Shown piece by piece: positions 41,401-50,109 of a stretch of DNA of 64,000 nt (position 1 is its first letter; each line of letters opens with the position of its first letter). Where the stretch lies: the NCBI RefSeq assembly GCF_000234665.1, contig NC_018324.1:2736944-2800943 (forward strand), written 5' to 3'. Below the pieces are notes generated by a model that ran no database searches, was not told the DNA's origin, and saw nothing but the letters and a program-made list of their open reading frames with translations. The translations under genes and the position numbers were made by a program. Origin of the DNA: Leishmania mexicana MHOM/GT/2001/U1103. Lineage: Eukaryota > Euglenozoa > Kinetoplastea > Trypanosomatida > Trypanosomatidae.

Positions 41401-42106
41401 CGCCTCAGTCGACAGTTTGCTAAATCACACACAGCGGGTACTGAGCGAGGCCCATGCCAGCGTCACCGCGCACGAGCTGCAACGTCTGCAGACGTCGCTT
41501 TACGGCGGTCGGCTGGTGAGCTGGTGCGGCGTCGTCCTGCGCTGTCTCGACCCGTTTGAGATGCTCGCACACCTGTCGGAGAAGGTTAGCTCGCCGGAGA
41601 TGGGCACCTTTGCCGAGGATGCCAGCCGTCTCGATGAGGTGCTCTACTACCTGTACTTCGTTTTCTTCTACTGGATCCTTGTGACGCCGCTCGTGTCGTT
41701 CGTCATTGGCAGCTATCTCATGTGCTGTGTGACGCTGTTCGACAGCCTCTTCGACTCCACCTACTCGGCCTTCCAGATTGAAGAGTGCAAGCACTTTCTG
41801 CGCTTCCGCCTCGACGCCGCGACGCGCGAGCTGCACGCGTACGTGATCATCATGTCCCACGTGCCCAAGTCGTGGAGCTGGGACGCTGCGTATCAGAAGG
41901 AGCTAAAGAGTGAGATGGTGCGAGCGGCTCCACCGCACCTGCGGGCCTACCCGAGCCGCTGGCGCGGCAAAAGCTTCCGCACGTCTGCCAGGCGCGACGA
42001 CGGGAAGCATGCGGGGCTCGATGAAGACATGGAGGAGGGGGTAGAGGTTCTTGAGCACTTTGTGTGTGTCCCCCACCGGCCGCCTACGTCAAGGTCGACC
42101 GCTTAG
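38465..42106 (+). CDS. Multi-pass membrane metallophosphoesterase, paralogue 1
   Basis: 1213-residue membrane protein with a calcineurin-like phosphoesterase core. About five N-terminal helices (residues ~35-250) precede a cytosolic catalytic region and four to five C-terminal helices (~840-1120). Catalytic motifs in order: DVGD at 489-492, GGDLAYP with D558, GNHDW at 651-655, HEPGW with H732, and GDIHHYSRH at 769-777. These correspond to the metal-binding Asp/Asn/His set of metallophosphoesterases, with the first D-x-H motif in the D-x-G-D form seen in purple-acid-phosphatase-like members. Substrate unknown. The ATG at 38465 starts just before the first amphipathic segment; the upstream extension is low complexity. 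The next gene is its paralogue. Confidence 0.85.
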   Translation: MELLLVRLNCSEWYERVQAFLVLATERVTSLRSGIFWTLSYVLLLALMYLFHSPFRSQLETRTDWYAQVTKGLQIWLAVVLLCFHVGPHLMESRSAAAASTTAKSVASDATQHILAEDAVATIFFPTFCFTSSFCLLLHKIKRRYKLAFTYGPSFTVVMINSVLLSSFAMMHYTTCSEVFSTVEIAVGAPEKTWSAPFIGSLMPSSTWLRASQVVCPQPVAKKPFACIAFLCFLCVAFVWVDYLYKKHLAGGDPSRGILWADMYPEKARSNNFPLAASSRASLIFRRWGLRRTPTRVNHVAKSLGLPEGDPRLQEAVPKTISLPSHAKHAKRWGDGDVDPTGWQDEHDRLGVSAEQYVSHPTNRPGMVPWFSTFIIRTTWQALARMSLEFLTFDVRVLQHYAKPKVFEFHFGSSLKELPRFRIDGEEDSTCTDNEPAVAGTATLSVASSPTPLRSQATDALVPLLPKIHPKRKEVEKGDGDIWFDWIADVGDGFNPTYAMARLLARPSLKIRSHRPPSKRVGLSFLSAFDDSTPTETPTFDREPSVLPRGSFVLVGGDLAYPSPNDETYTTRLLEPYHDAMSSNARLQSVFHVEQRRVVVADASDADVAHMHMLDAETVSRMATGHAALRTGRATAEEALRSVPLLFAIPGNHDWFDGLTTYRKYILERTWLGGWLMPQRSSFFVLQLPHNWFVLCGDTGNVQDIDVAQRNYFLDVIEKHMDAESCVILAAHEPGWLYDSMLCKSELTQPELAKVSEALGTRLRLRLAGDIHHYSRHTPRDASSEAATLVVSGGGGAFLHGPRNTPIVSQLTAYRRACAFPAHNTLPILLSRLLGFRVINWKFDLIIGVLSFLVVVSLLPQSIKDVRRDSESTPLMTLPDAAAAWWERVCVYVVTLFTKGIASVLATLVFFAAFAAAGVERNTPVWMRLLHSSFWTFLTVFVCCGMLAYLICTLQYMVDNDMLVSADGHWGSAVEDQVRASVDSLLNHTQRVLSEAHASVTAHELQRLQTSLYGGRLVSWCGVVLRCLDPFEMLAHLSEKVSSPEMGTFAEDASRLDEVLYYLYFVFFYWILVTPLVSFVIGSYLMCCVTLFDSLFDSTYSAFQIEECKHFLRFRLDAATRELHAYVIIMSHVPKSWSWDAAYQKELKSEMVRAAPPHLRAYPSRWRGKSFRTSARRDDGKHAGLDEDMEEGVEVLEHFVCVPHRPPTSRSTA

Positions 42107-43868
42107 AGAGACCCCGTCGGCTCGTCTTCCTGTATCTTCCGAGAGAGTTGGAGAACACGTGCGGACACCGTCGTGCCTCCTCTCTCACCTGACGCTTTTC
42201 GTTTTTTCTCTTGGTGTTCACGTCGAGGGACGCTTCCGATGCGACTATGGACGCACTTGAAGGAGTTTGCAGAGGTGTCGACGCGCCTGCTCGCACGTTC
42301 GCGCGATCGCTGCGTTCATGCTGTTTTTCTTGTGTTCTTCTCCGATCTGCCCATCTCAGCGGGTCTCCGCGTGCCCCTTTCTTCCTCCCACCTGCTCCTC
42401 CTTTTCTGACGGACACACGCACGCGTGCGTCTTTTGGCTGCCTGCGCTTCTACGAGGCAGCGGCTCGCAACATGCAAAGGGCTAGGACAGCATTGGTGTG
42501 CGCATGTGTATGTGCGTGTGTATTGTATGCGAGCATGTATTTGGTTCTCTGTCTCGAACAGGCCAACTTGCCCTTCACACTTGGACTCTCTGTCTAGAGA
42601 CGTCACGGGGGAGGAGAAGAGGCGAGGAAAGTGGACAGGAACGCGCGCACACACACAGCGACACAGTGCCGCATTAGATGCTCAGGTGCACCGCGACGCA
42701 TACGCCATTCTGTCGGCTGTCGATGTTCTACAGATACGCATGCACACACCACTCGCTCACTCTCCGCCACTCCTCTCTGCTGCCTCTACCGCCCCTTGCC
42801 CGCTCTTTTTTCCTCGCCCATAGGCCTTTGTCGACATCGCAGACACGCCGACGTACACCCCCTTCCCCCGCCCCCGCTGTGCGCTGCAGTACACACAAGC
42901 ATAGCAACGGTCAAGCTTTTTCGTTTGTGCCGCAGCACACACACACACACACACACAGAGAGAAAGACGGCCCGGCGCAACTATACGCACATTCACACAG
43001 GTAGGTTGGGGTGCAGCGGAGAGCGCCTGGTAGCCGGAGCACCAGCACCCGCAGCCCACCCCCACAACCTCACGCACGCACGTGCGCCTTGGAATCATCT
43101 TTCTTTACTAAACAGCTTCCTTCCCTCTTTTCTCGTGCTTCAGCACTGCCTGTGCGAGCACACCACCCATTCCTCCCATCTCTCCCCAATACACGGTCGA
43201 TCATCCCTAGTATCACCCGTCGCACATCCTCGCCGGTCCTCTTGTGAGCATCACCCACTTCCACCTCTTTATACCTGGCTGTGTTTGTTTCTGTGTGTGT
43301 GCGCGCGCGCACGTGCTGGGGTGCGCGCATGTGTGCATCGATGCGCGAGAGGGAGTGTCTTTGTCTCTGCAGGTCATCGGCCACCAGCTCTCTGACATTG
43401 ATCCTCATCTCTGTTCACTCTTCCTTGCGGGGTGCTGATCTGCGCGGGCAGCCCTGCCTTCGTGACCCGCCCCCCTCCCTTTGTTGATTAACGTCGTGTT
43501 GAGCGCATCCTTGTCGGTTGATACCCTACCGCTTGCCCCCTCCCCTCCTCATCGTCTTCACGACGTCATACCCGCGGATTTGCGAGGGCGCACCCACACC
43601 GTCCCCACCCTTCGAAAAGGAGCTAAAGTGGACGTGCGCCTTCACCGTGTGCTCTTTCTGATATTGCCGTACCGGTCCACTCTTCCCTTCGTCTCACTAC
43701 CCGAGCACACGCACAGGCGTACGTAGACGCGAGCGTGTGCGTGTGTTTCTGGGCATCTCTATCATCGATCTCCGTTTCCCTCCCCCACCCCTTCATCTGG
43801 CCTCTCGGCCACGACCCTCTGTTTTCATCTGTTCTTGTGCTTCGCCGCCCGCCCCTCGCTTCTGCACC
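42107..43868. other. Intergenic region
   Basis: Spacer between the two paralogues. It contains CA repeats (42650-42660, 42936-42957), (CG)n near 43300-43312 and CT-rich tracts leading to the second gene. No gene is seen, and it does not resemble the spacer upstream of the first paralogue. Confidence 0.55.
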
Positions 43869-46800
43869 ATGTCGGAGTGGTGGCACTGGAGCGTCGGAGG
43901 CGCCAACCCCTTCGTCGACTTCTCCACGGTCTGGATCGAGCCCCTCATCCAGAATGCCGTCGATTTCAGCCACCGCATCGAGCCGGATGTGCTGTATACA
44001 CTCGCCTACCTCGCCTGCATGGGGTCTGCGTACCTGTTCCACTCGCCCTTTCGCGCCCACTCGACGGCGGCCATGGACACGTACGGCCGCGTGACGAAGG
44101 TGTTTCAAACCTGGAGCACCATCATCTTCTTCTGCTTTCACCTTGGCCCGCAGTTTTTCAAGGAGAAGCGGCAGGAGATGAGCAACGCGCACGCACAGGA
44201 CACGGGGCCGATCCTCTTTTTTCCACTCTTCATTATCTTCACCATCTGGTTCAGCTTCATACACAAAATGAAGCGGCGTTGGGGCCTCGGCCTCACTTAT
44301 GGCAGCCGGTTCTCCGTCGTCGCCCTCAACTCTCTCGTCCTAGCGGCTCTCAGCACGGTGCACTACGCTTACTGCTACACCCTTCACGAAAACGCGTCCC
44401 ACCATGTCTGGCGCTTCATCTTGTACTACCTCATGCCCAGCTCCGTCACCACACAGCCATTTTGGTGCGTCTCAAAGCTGCTGTTCTTGTCGGCGTGCTT
44501 CATCGTGGCGGACTACCACTACAAGAAGTGGATGGGGTTCGATCCCGCCCGCGGCATCCTGTGGGCGGAGCTGTACGAGTTGAAGAAGGGGCTGTACAAG
44601 GAGGTGCTCATGACGGAGAGGGACGGCAAGGAGGATCGGCGAGACTGGAGAGAGCTGGTGGCGCCGCCGCGGGTGTACGCGCCTCCCGCGCTGAGTAGCC
44701 GCTCCACCGCCCTGCAGGCGGCCGCGGCTGCGGCGGTAGGGGTGCCTGCCGCGCACACACCACACACACCGCGCACTCTGTATCACGAGTGTCTGCCGGA
44801 CGCGAACCTGGATTTACTGGAGTCTTCATACGTCTCAGATGACGCTGACCTGCGGCGCATCTGCGGCGGCGTTGGTGATGTGCCGGTGAGGCGTGCGAAT
44901 GAACCTTTCTCGACCTCCGCGGCTGACGGTGATTCGTTGCCACACGCCCCCTTTGCTGGAGCGATGAGTAGAGCGGTGAACAAGATGCACGACGCCGACC
45001 CCACCCTACCTCCTCTCATGTCTTTTCGAGCACCGCAGCCCTTTGTGAGGGAGGTTCAGAAGGCGCAGCACCCGGTGAACCGACCAGGCATGGTGCCGTG
45101 GTGGTCGACGTTTGTGCTCTTCACAGCGTGGCAGACCGTGGCAGGCGCGACGCTGCGTTTTCTCGCCTTTGACGTGCGCACCATTCAGGGGTACACGACC
45201 CCAAAAATCTTTCATCTGCACTTCTCTGCTTCTCTGCGGGACACCGTGCGCAGTGCCGCGGAGGCGTTCGGCCGCTCCACAATCACGCAGCCGCGTGCCA
45301 GCTGCGACACCAGTGCCAGCTCCATTAGTTTCGGCATCCTCGATGCGACGGAGGGCCACACAACAGCTTCACGCGGTGGCGAGAACAATGGCGTGCGCAA
45401 TGCGAACGGCAGCGTCAGCGAACCCTCCCCTCCTGCAGGTGCAGCGACGTTGCCTCACACTGAGCCTGATGTGTGGTTCGACTGGATCGCCGACGTTGGG
45501 GATGGCTTTAACCCAACTTACGCCATGGCCCGACTCCTCGCGCAACCGATGTTGCGGTTGCCCTTGAAGGCCGCCAGGCAGGCAAAGCGGTGGCGGCGAT
45601 TTGCGCATGGGCTGCAGAAAGCCACGAGCACCTGCAGTTGCGACACCCCCTCAACCATGGCCTCTGGCAGCGTATCGGCGCCGTCTACGCCCACGGCACG
45701 CACGCGAGGTGAGGCGGCAAATGAAGCCGCTGCGCAGGAGATGCGATGTTCCGCGTCTTTTTCGAGCATGAGTTACTCAGACAGTGATGATGCAGACACA
45801 ACGAGTACCGCGGCACGCACACCGTCACCGTCGCGGTCTTCCAGGACACCTGCCGCCGCTAATGCGCAGGGGTCGACGTTGAACCCTGGGCGCGGTGCCG
45901 GGGAGGATCCCCAGGTGAACAGAGTGGCCACCACAGACGTGATCGTTTCCAGCAGCTCGGTTCACACTCCGGGCACACCACACCGTCGAACCACCTCGCA
46001 AGACGCTCAGAGTGGCAAGGACACTCTATCTCGATCACTGCTGAAGGTGGAGAAGGACGGCTTTGTAACGCTGCCGCGCGGGTCTTTTGTGCTGGTTGGC
46101 GGCGACCTCGCCTATCCCAGCCCTAACGACGAGACGTACACAACGCGCCTGTTTGAGCCGTACCACGACGCGATGAGCAGCAACGCGCGGCTGCAGAGCG
46201 TGTTCCACGCGGAGCAACGGCGCGTGGTTGTCGCGGACGCGAGCGACGCGGACGTTGCCCACATGCACATGTTGGACGCTGAGACGGTGTCTAGGATGGC
46301 GACGGGGCATGCTGCGCTGCGGACGGGGCGCGCGACGGCGGAGGAGGCGCTGCGGAGCGTGCCGCTGCTGTTCGCGATCCCCGGCAACCACGACTGGTTC
46401 GACGGGCTGACGACGTACCGCAAGTACATCCTTGAGCGGACATGGTTAGGGGGGTGGCTGATGCCGCAGCGCAGCAGCTTCTTTGTGCTGCAGCTGCCGC
46501 ACAACTGGTTCGTGCTGTGTGGCGACACGGGCAACGTGCAGGACATCGATGTAGCGCAGCGCAACTACTTCCTGGATGTGATCGAGAAACACATGGACGC
46601 GGAGAGCTGCGTGATCCTGGCAGCGCACGAGCCGGGCTGGGTGCTCGATGCGATGGAGAGAGATGATAGGGCGCGGCAACCAGAGCTGGACCGTGTTGTC
46701 GAGGCCCTCGGCACGCGCCTGCGTCTACGACTGGCGGGCGACATTCACCACTACTCCCGCCATACGCCGCGCGACGCCAGCTCGGAGGCTGCGACGCTGG

Positions 46801-48062
46801 TAGTGAGCGGCGGTGGTGGCGCCTTCCTGCACGGCGCGCGCAACGATGTCGTCATCTCGCAGGGAACGAGGTACGTGCGCGCCTGTGCCTTCCCGGAACG
46901 GAACACGTTCATGAACATGGCCTCGCGCCTGTGGGGCTTCCGAGTGATCAACTGGAAGTTCGACTTGGTTGTCGGCTTCTTGTGCTTTGTTCTCCTCCTG
47001 TCCGTGCTGCCGCTGCCGATGGACGTGGACCTGAATAGTCGTGACACTACCGGCAGCGGTAGTGGCAAGATGCGGCTGGCGCAGGTGTTTTCGCTCTGGG
47101 TGGGCTACACGACGGAGATTATGTCGCACGTCATCACGCGCGGCGTTATCTCACTCATCCCATTTCTCTTCTTTCTGGTGTGCTTTTCATTCGCCGGCGC
47201 GGACCGCCATGCACCGCTGCTTTGGCGTCTGTGTTACGGGGGCGGATGGGCCTTCGCGGTGCTGCTCTGCTGCGCCGGCGCCATGGCCTTCCTGCATGTG
47301 CAGCTCTTGTACCTGATGGGTCACGACTTGCTCCAATCGACGGAGGGGCATTGGGGCACCGAACTGGAGAACCAAGTGATGCTCATGGTCAATGCACTCG
47401 CTGTTCATCTGCGGCGCATCACCGGCGGGGAGGCGTCGTGGGTGTCGCGCCATGTGGGCAGCATGCATGACCTCGTCCTGGCCATCATCCCGACGGGGTG
47501 GCTGCGTGTACTTCTGCGTTGCTTTGACCCATTCGAGTCTCTCAGCTTTCTCTCGATGACCGTGAGCGGCGGCGAGGTGGCACGCTTTTCGGCCACCGCG
47601 TCCCGCTTGCAGATACTCCTCTACTACGTGTATGTGCTCTTCTTTTACTGGGTGCTCATCACCCCAATCGTGTCCGTGCTGATCGGCACGTTTCTGCTGT
47701 TCTCCGTCACGACCTTCGACTACATGTACAACCCCACCTACTCGGCCTTCCAGATGGAGGAGTACAAACACTTTGTGCGCTTCCGCCTCGACGCCGCGAC
47801 GCGTGAGCTGCACGCCTACGTTGTGGCGGTGCAGAAGCCGTCGAAGGTGTACCAACTCGACCGCGGCTACCTGTGGAGCCTGACGAGCCCATGCCTTGAG
47901 GAGCACCGGCCACCACACCTGAAGCAGCACCCGAGTCGATGGGAGCCGGTGTTGAGCGACGCGCGGTGCAAGCGTCCCATGACTGAAGTTCTCGAGCACT
48001 TTACGGTTCACCCGCACCGCACCCCGCAACGAACGAAGCAGCCGATGACGGATTCGGAATGA
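43869..48062 (+). CDS. Multi-pass membrane metallophosphoesterase, paralogue 2
   Basis: 1397-residue tandem paralogue of the preceding gene with the same plan: N-terminal helix bundle, catalytic region, C-terminal helix bundle (last pair in YYVYVLFFYWVLITPIVSVL). Motifs: DVGD from D542, GGDLAYP with D746, GNHDW at 839-843, HEPGW and GDIHHYSRH. It is longer mainly because of two low-complexity Ser/Thr/Ala/Pro-rich insertions before the core (about residues 270-390 and 590-730). The catalytic core is almost identical at DNA level to that of paralogue 1, whereas the flanking membrane domains are much more diverged. I chose the ATG at 43869 (MSEWWHW) because it directly precedes the first structured segment. 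Confidence 0.85.
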   Translation: MSEWWHWSVGGANPFVDFSTVWIEPLIQNAVDFSHRIEPDVLYTLAYLACMGSAYLFHSPFRAHSTAAMDTYGRVTKVFQTWSTIIFFCFHLGPQFFKEKRQEMSNAHAQDTGPILFFPLFIIFTIWFSFIHKMKRRWGLGLTYGSRFSVVALNSLVLAALSTVHYAYCYTLHENASHHVWRFILYYLMPSSVTTQPFWCVSKLLFLSACFIVADYHYKKWMGFDPARGILWAELYELKKGLYKEVLMTERDGKEDRRDWRELVAPPRVYAPPALSSRSTALQAAAAAAVGVPAAHTPHTPRTLYHECLPDANLDLLESSYVSDDADLRRICGGVGDVPVRRANEPFSTSAADGDSLPHAPFAGAMSRAVNKMHDADPTLPPLMSFRAPQPFVREVQKAQHPVNRPGMVPWWSTFVLFTAWQTVAGATLRFLAFDVRTIQGYTTPKIFHLHFSASLRDTVRSAAEAFGRSTITQPRASCDTSASSISFGILDATEGHTTASRGGENNGVRNANGSVSEPSPPAGAATLPHTEPDVWFDWIADVGDGFNPTYAMARLLAQPMLRLPLKAARQAKRWRRFAHGLQKATSTCSCDTPSTMASGSVSAPSTPTARTRGEAANEAAAQEMRCSASFSSMSYSDSDDADTTSTAARTPSPSRSSRTPAAANAQGSTLNPGRGAGEDPQVNRVATTDVIVSSSSVHTPGTPHRRTTSQDAQSGKDTLSRSLLKVEKDGFVTLPRGSFVLVGGDLAYPSPNDETYTTRLFEPYHDAMSSNARLQSVFHAEQRRVVVADASDADVAHMHMLDAETVSRMATGHAALRTGRATAEEALRSVPLLFAIPGNHDWFDGLTTYRKYILERTWLGGWLMPQRSSFFVLQLPHNWFVLCGDTGNVQDIDVAQRNYFLDVIEKHMDAESCVILAAHEPGWVLDAMERDDRARQPELDRVVEALGTRLRLRLAGDIHHYSRHTPRDASSEAATLVVSGGGGAFLHGARNDVVISQGTRYVRACAFPERNTFMNMASRLWGFRVINWKFDLVVGFLCFVLLLSVLPLPMDVDLNSRDTTGSGSGKMRLAQVFSLWVGYTTEIMSHVITRGVISLIPFLFFLVCFSFAGADRHAPLLWRLCYGGGWAFAVLLCCAGAMAFLHVQLLYLMGHDLLQSTEGHWGTELENQVMLMVNALAVHLRRITGGEASWVSRHVGSMHDLVLAIIPTGWLRVLLRCFDPFESLSFLSMTVSGGEVARFSATASRLQILLYYVYVLFFYWVLITPIVSVLIGTFLLFSVTTFDYMYNPTYSAFQMEEYKHFVRFRLDAATRELHAYVVAVQKPSKVYQLDRGYLWSLTSPCLEEHRPPHLKQHPSRWEPVLSDARCKRPMTEVLEHFTVHPHRTPQRTKQPMTDSE

Positions 48063-48870
48063 ATATTGATGGGCCAAACACGCAGTAACACAAACGCACA
48101 GACACACACACACACAGACAGACAGACAGACAGACACACAAAATTCCTCGTGCGAGCACACTCTCCCCACGCCTGCCTGTTTCCCTGGCTCTCCTTCTTT
48201 TCGTGCACATGGCGTGACAAGGCCGGAATGCCCCCACTGCCGGCCCCTCCCCCCCCCCCCCCACGAGAACACCGGAGACGGACTGGAACCGTTCTCTGTG
48301 AGGGCACCGCCCCCGCTCGTTCTTTACACCTGTGAGGGATGCAGGCGGAGAGCATGCCTCTGTCTGCTGTGAAGAGAGACGTGCAGAGGGCATGCACACT
48401 GGAACCGAAGCGAGGAGGTAGGGGATGGCAGGCGTAGGCGTCTGGCGCCGCCACGTACACCAGCGAGTGCTGGGTTCTTTTCGTACGTACTTGGCATTGT
48501 ATGAGACCTGAGCGAGTGGAACCATTCTCGAAGGAGCCATGCGCCTTGGGCGCGCCTGTGGCGATGATGATGATGTGTTCCCGTGCGTGCCTGCACATCG
48601 CAGCTGCTGCGGGCGCGTCATCACAGGCCGGAGTTGGTGAAATGTGGAGTCTCTCTCCTCGCCTTGGTCGCATCACCTTTACCTTTCACGCCTCTGTCGT
48701 GACCAGAGCAATGATGCGCATACACACGACCCTCCCCTCACCCCTCTCTGCGCATCCTCTCTGGCGTCGCTCTTCATCTCTCCTCCCTGTCGCATCACAA
48801 AACGCGCTTTGCTTGTGATGCGGCACCGTAAGCCCTTCTACCATCCCCTACCCCCCTCCACAGCACATCT
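48063..48870. other. Intergenic region
   Basis: Non-coding. It contains a CA tract and (CAGA)n repeat (48100-48140), a long C-run (48248-48262) and CT-rich sequence. No gene is recognised. Confidence 0.6.
48842..48863 (+). promoter_or_regulatory. Probable trans-splice acceptor of the Nudix gene
   Basis: Compact pyrimidine tract ending in CCTCCACAG, with AG at 48862-48863. The ATG follows 7 bases later at 48871, fixing the start and predicting a very short gene-encoded leader. Confidence 0.55.
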
Positions 48871-50109
48871 ATGAGCGCACAGCTGAAGGTTGCCGTTCCT
48901 CGGCTAGCCTCCACCGTTCTCCTACTCGCTCGAAACCCAAAGCACCCCACATCGGATCAGCGACCAGCAACTGGAGGCAATGCTTCAAAGGAGAACGACA
49001 TTCACGTGCTCATTATGAAGCGGCACGGCAAGGCACGCTTTATGCCCGGCATGTACGTGTTTCCTGGCGGCGGTGTTGAGGGTGGCGATTACGCCACGGC
49101 GAAGCACTACCTCGCGGAGCACTACAACCTGCATCTTAAAGATGCTACGGACAAGATGATGACGACGCAGGACTTCATTGAGTCGCGCGGGCAGCCGTCC
49201 GCAGAAGAGGCCGAGCTGGAGGCGTGGGCCTGCCGCGTCGGGGCCCTGCGCGAGCTCGCCGAGGAGACCGCATGTGTATTGCGAAGAGATGGTCGCATCT
49301 TTTCCGAGTCCGAATGGATCAAGTGGCAGAAGTCACGCAGCGATGGTGCCGCCGGCGGCGCCTCCACCGCCCCTGTCTCGTCCCGTCCCGCAACGCCGCT
49401 TCCTATCTACGACCTTTCTGCCGTCTCGAGCCTCCGTCCTGTTGCGCGGTGGGTGTCGCCACGGCAGTCAACGTACCGCTACGACACCTACTTTTATGCC
49501 GCCCTGGTGAGCTCAGCGCTCGTCACCGCAGAGGCATACGATGCGGCACACGCGCCATGCTCCACTCAGGCATCGAGTGGTGACGAGGCGAATGCTGGTG
49601 TGGGGGTTCGCTGCATCCCACCACAGGAGCTGCCGCTCCTCAATCAGGCCAGCGAGGTGTCGGAGCTGCTCTGGGTAAGTCCACTGGATGCGCTGCGACG
49701 GCACGAAGACCCCAGCGATAACTTCTCGCTCGCACCGCCGACGTACCTGCTTCTGCATGCTTTGTCTCTGCAGCCCAGCTTTGCGTCGATGGCGACGGCC
49801 TGGGCGGCAGCGCTATCCTCCCCAGCAGACCCTGTAGCAAAGCCGTTAGGCGATCTGCCGTACAGCAGCGTACTGCCCTGCGTGGAACCGCTCAGCACCA
49901 TGACGGAGGACGGGCGGCACATCATGGACTTTGTACTGCCGGCGCGCTACTTCCACGAGACGGGCTGGTCTGTGGCAGATGGCGAGTACCTCTTCCCTGG
50001 CAAGTGCTGCGCCGGGCACAGGCACTTTATTCACATGTTTGTTGGCCGCGCTGGGGCGACAACAAGGGACAGCGCCACGGCGGACAAGCCATGCACCATC
50101 CTGCATTAA
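48871..50109 (+). CDS. NUDT19-like Nudix hydrolase
   Basis: 412-residue Nudix-fold protein. An RFMPGMYVFPGGGVE strand-loop with Gly66-68 is followed, after a ~45-residue insertion, by the catalytic helix GALRELAEETACVL (RE at 127-128, EE at 131-132). The split Nudix box, with an insertion between the leading glycines and REUxEE, is characteristic of the NUDT19 group, which includes coenzyme A diphosphatases. A second conserved-type region (FVLPARYFHET and a FPGKCCAGHRHF block) lies near residues 350-390. The C-terminus (TILH) is not an SKL-type peroxisomal signal and no presequence is obvious, so location is unclear. CoA or nucleotide diphosphate hydrolysis is inferred from the family. Confidence 0.85.
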   Translation: MSAQLKVAVPRLASTVLLLARNPKHPTSDQRPATGGNASKENDIHVLIMKRHGKARFMPGMYVFPGGGVEGGDYATAKHYLAEHYNLHLKDATDKMMTTQDFIESRGQPSAEEAELEAWACRVGALRELAEETACVLRRDGRIFSESEWIKWQKSRSDGAAGGASTAPVSSRPATPLPIYDLSAVSSLRPVARWVSPRQSTYRYDTYFYAALVSSALVTAEAYDAAHAPCSTQASSGDEANAGVGVRCIPPQELPLLNQASEVSELLWVSPLDALRRHEDPSDNFSLAPPTYLLLHALSLQPSFASMATAWAAALSSPADPVAKPLGDLPYSSVLPCVEPLSTMTEDGRHIMDFVLPARYFHETGWSVADGEYLFPGKCCAGHRHFIHMFVGRAGATTRDSATADKPCTILH

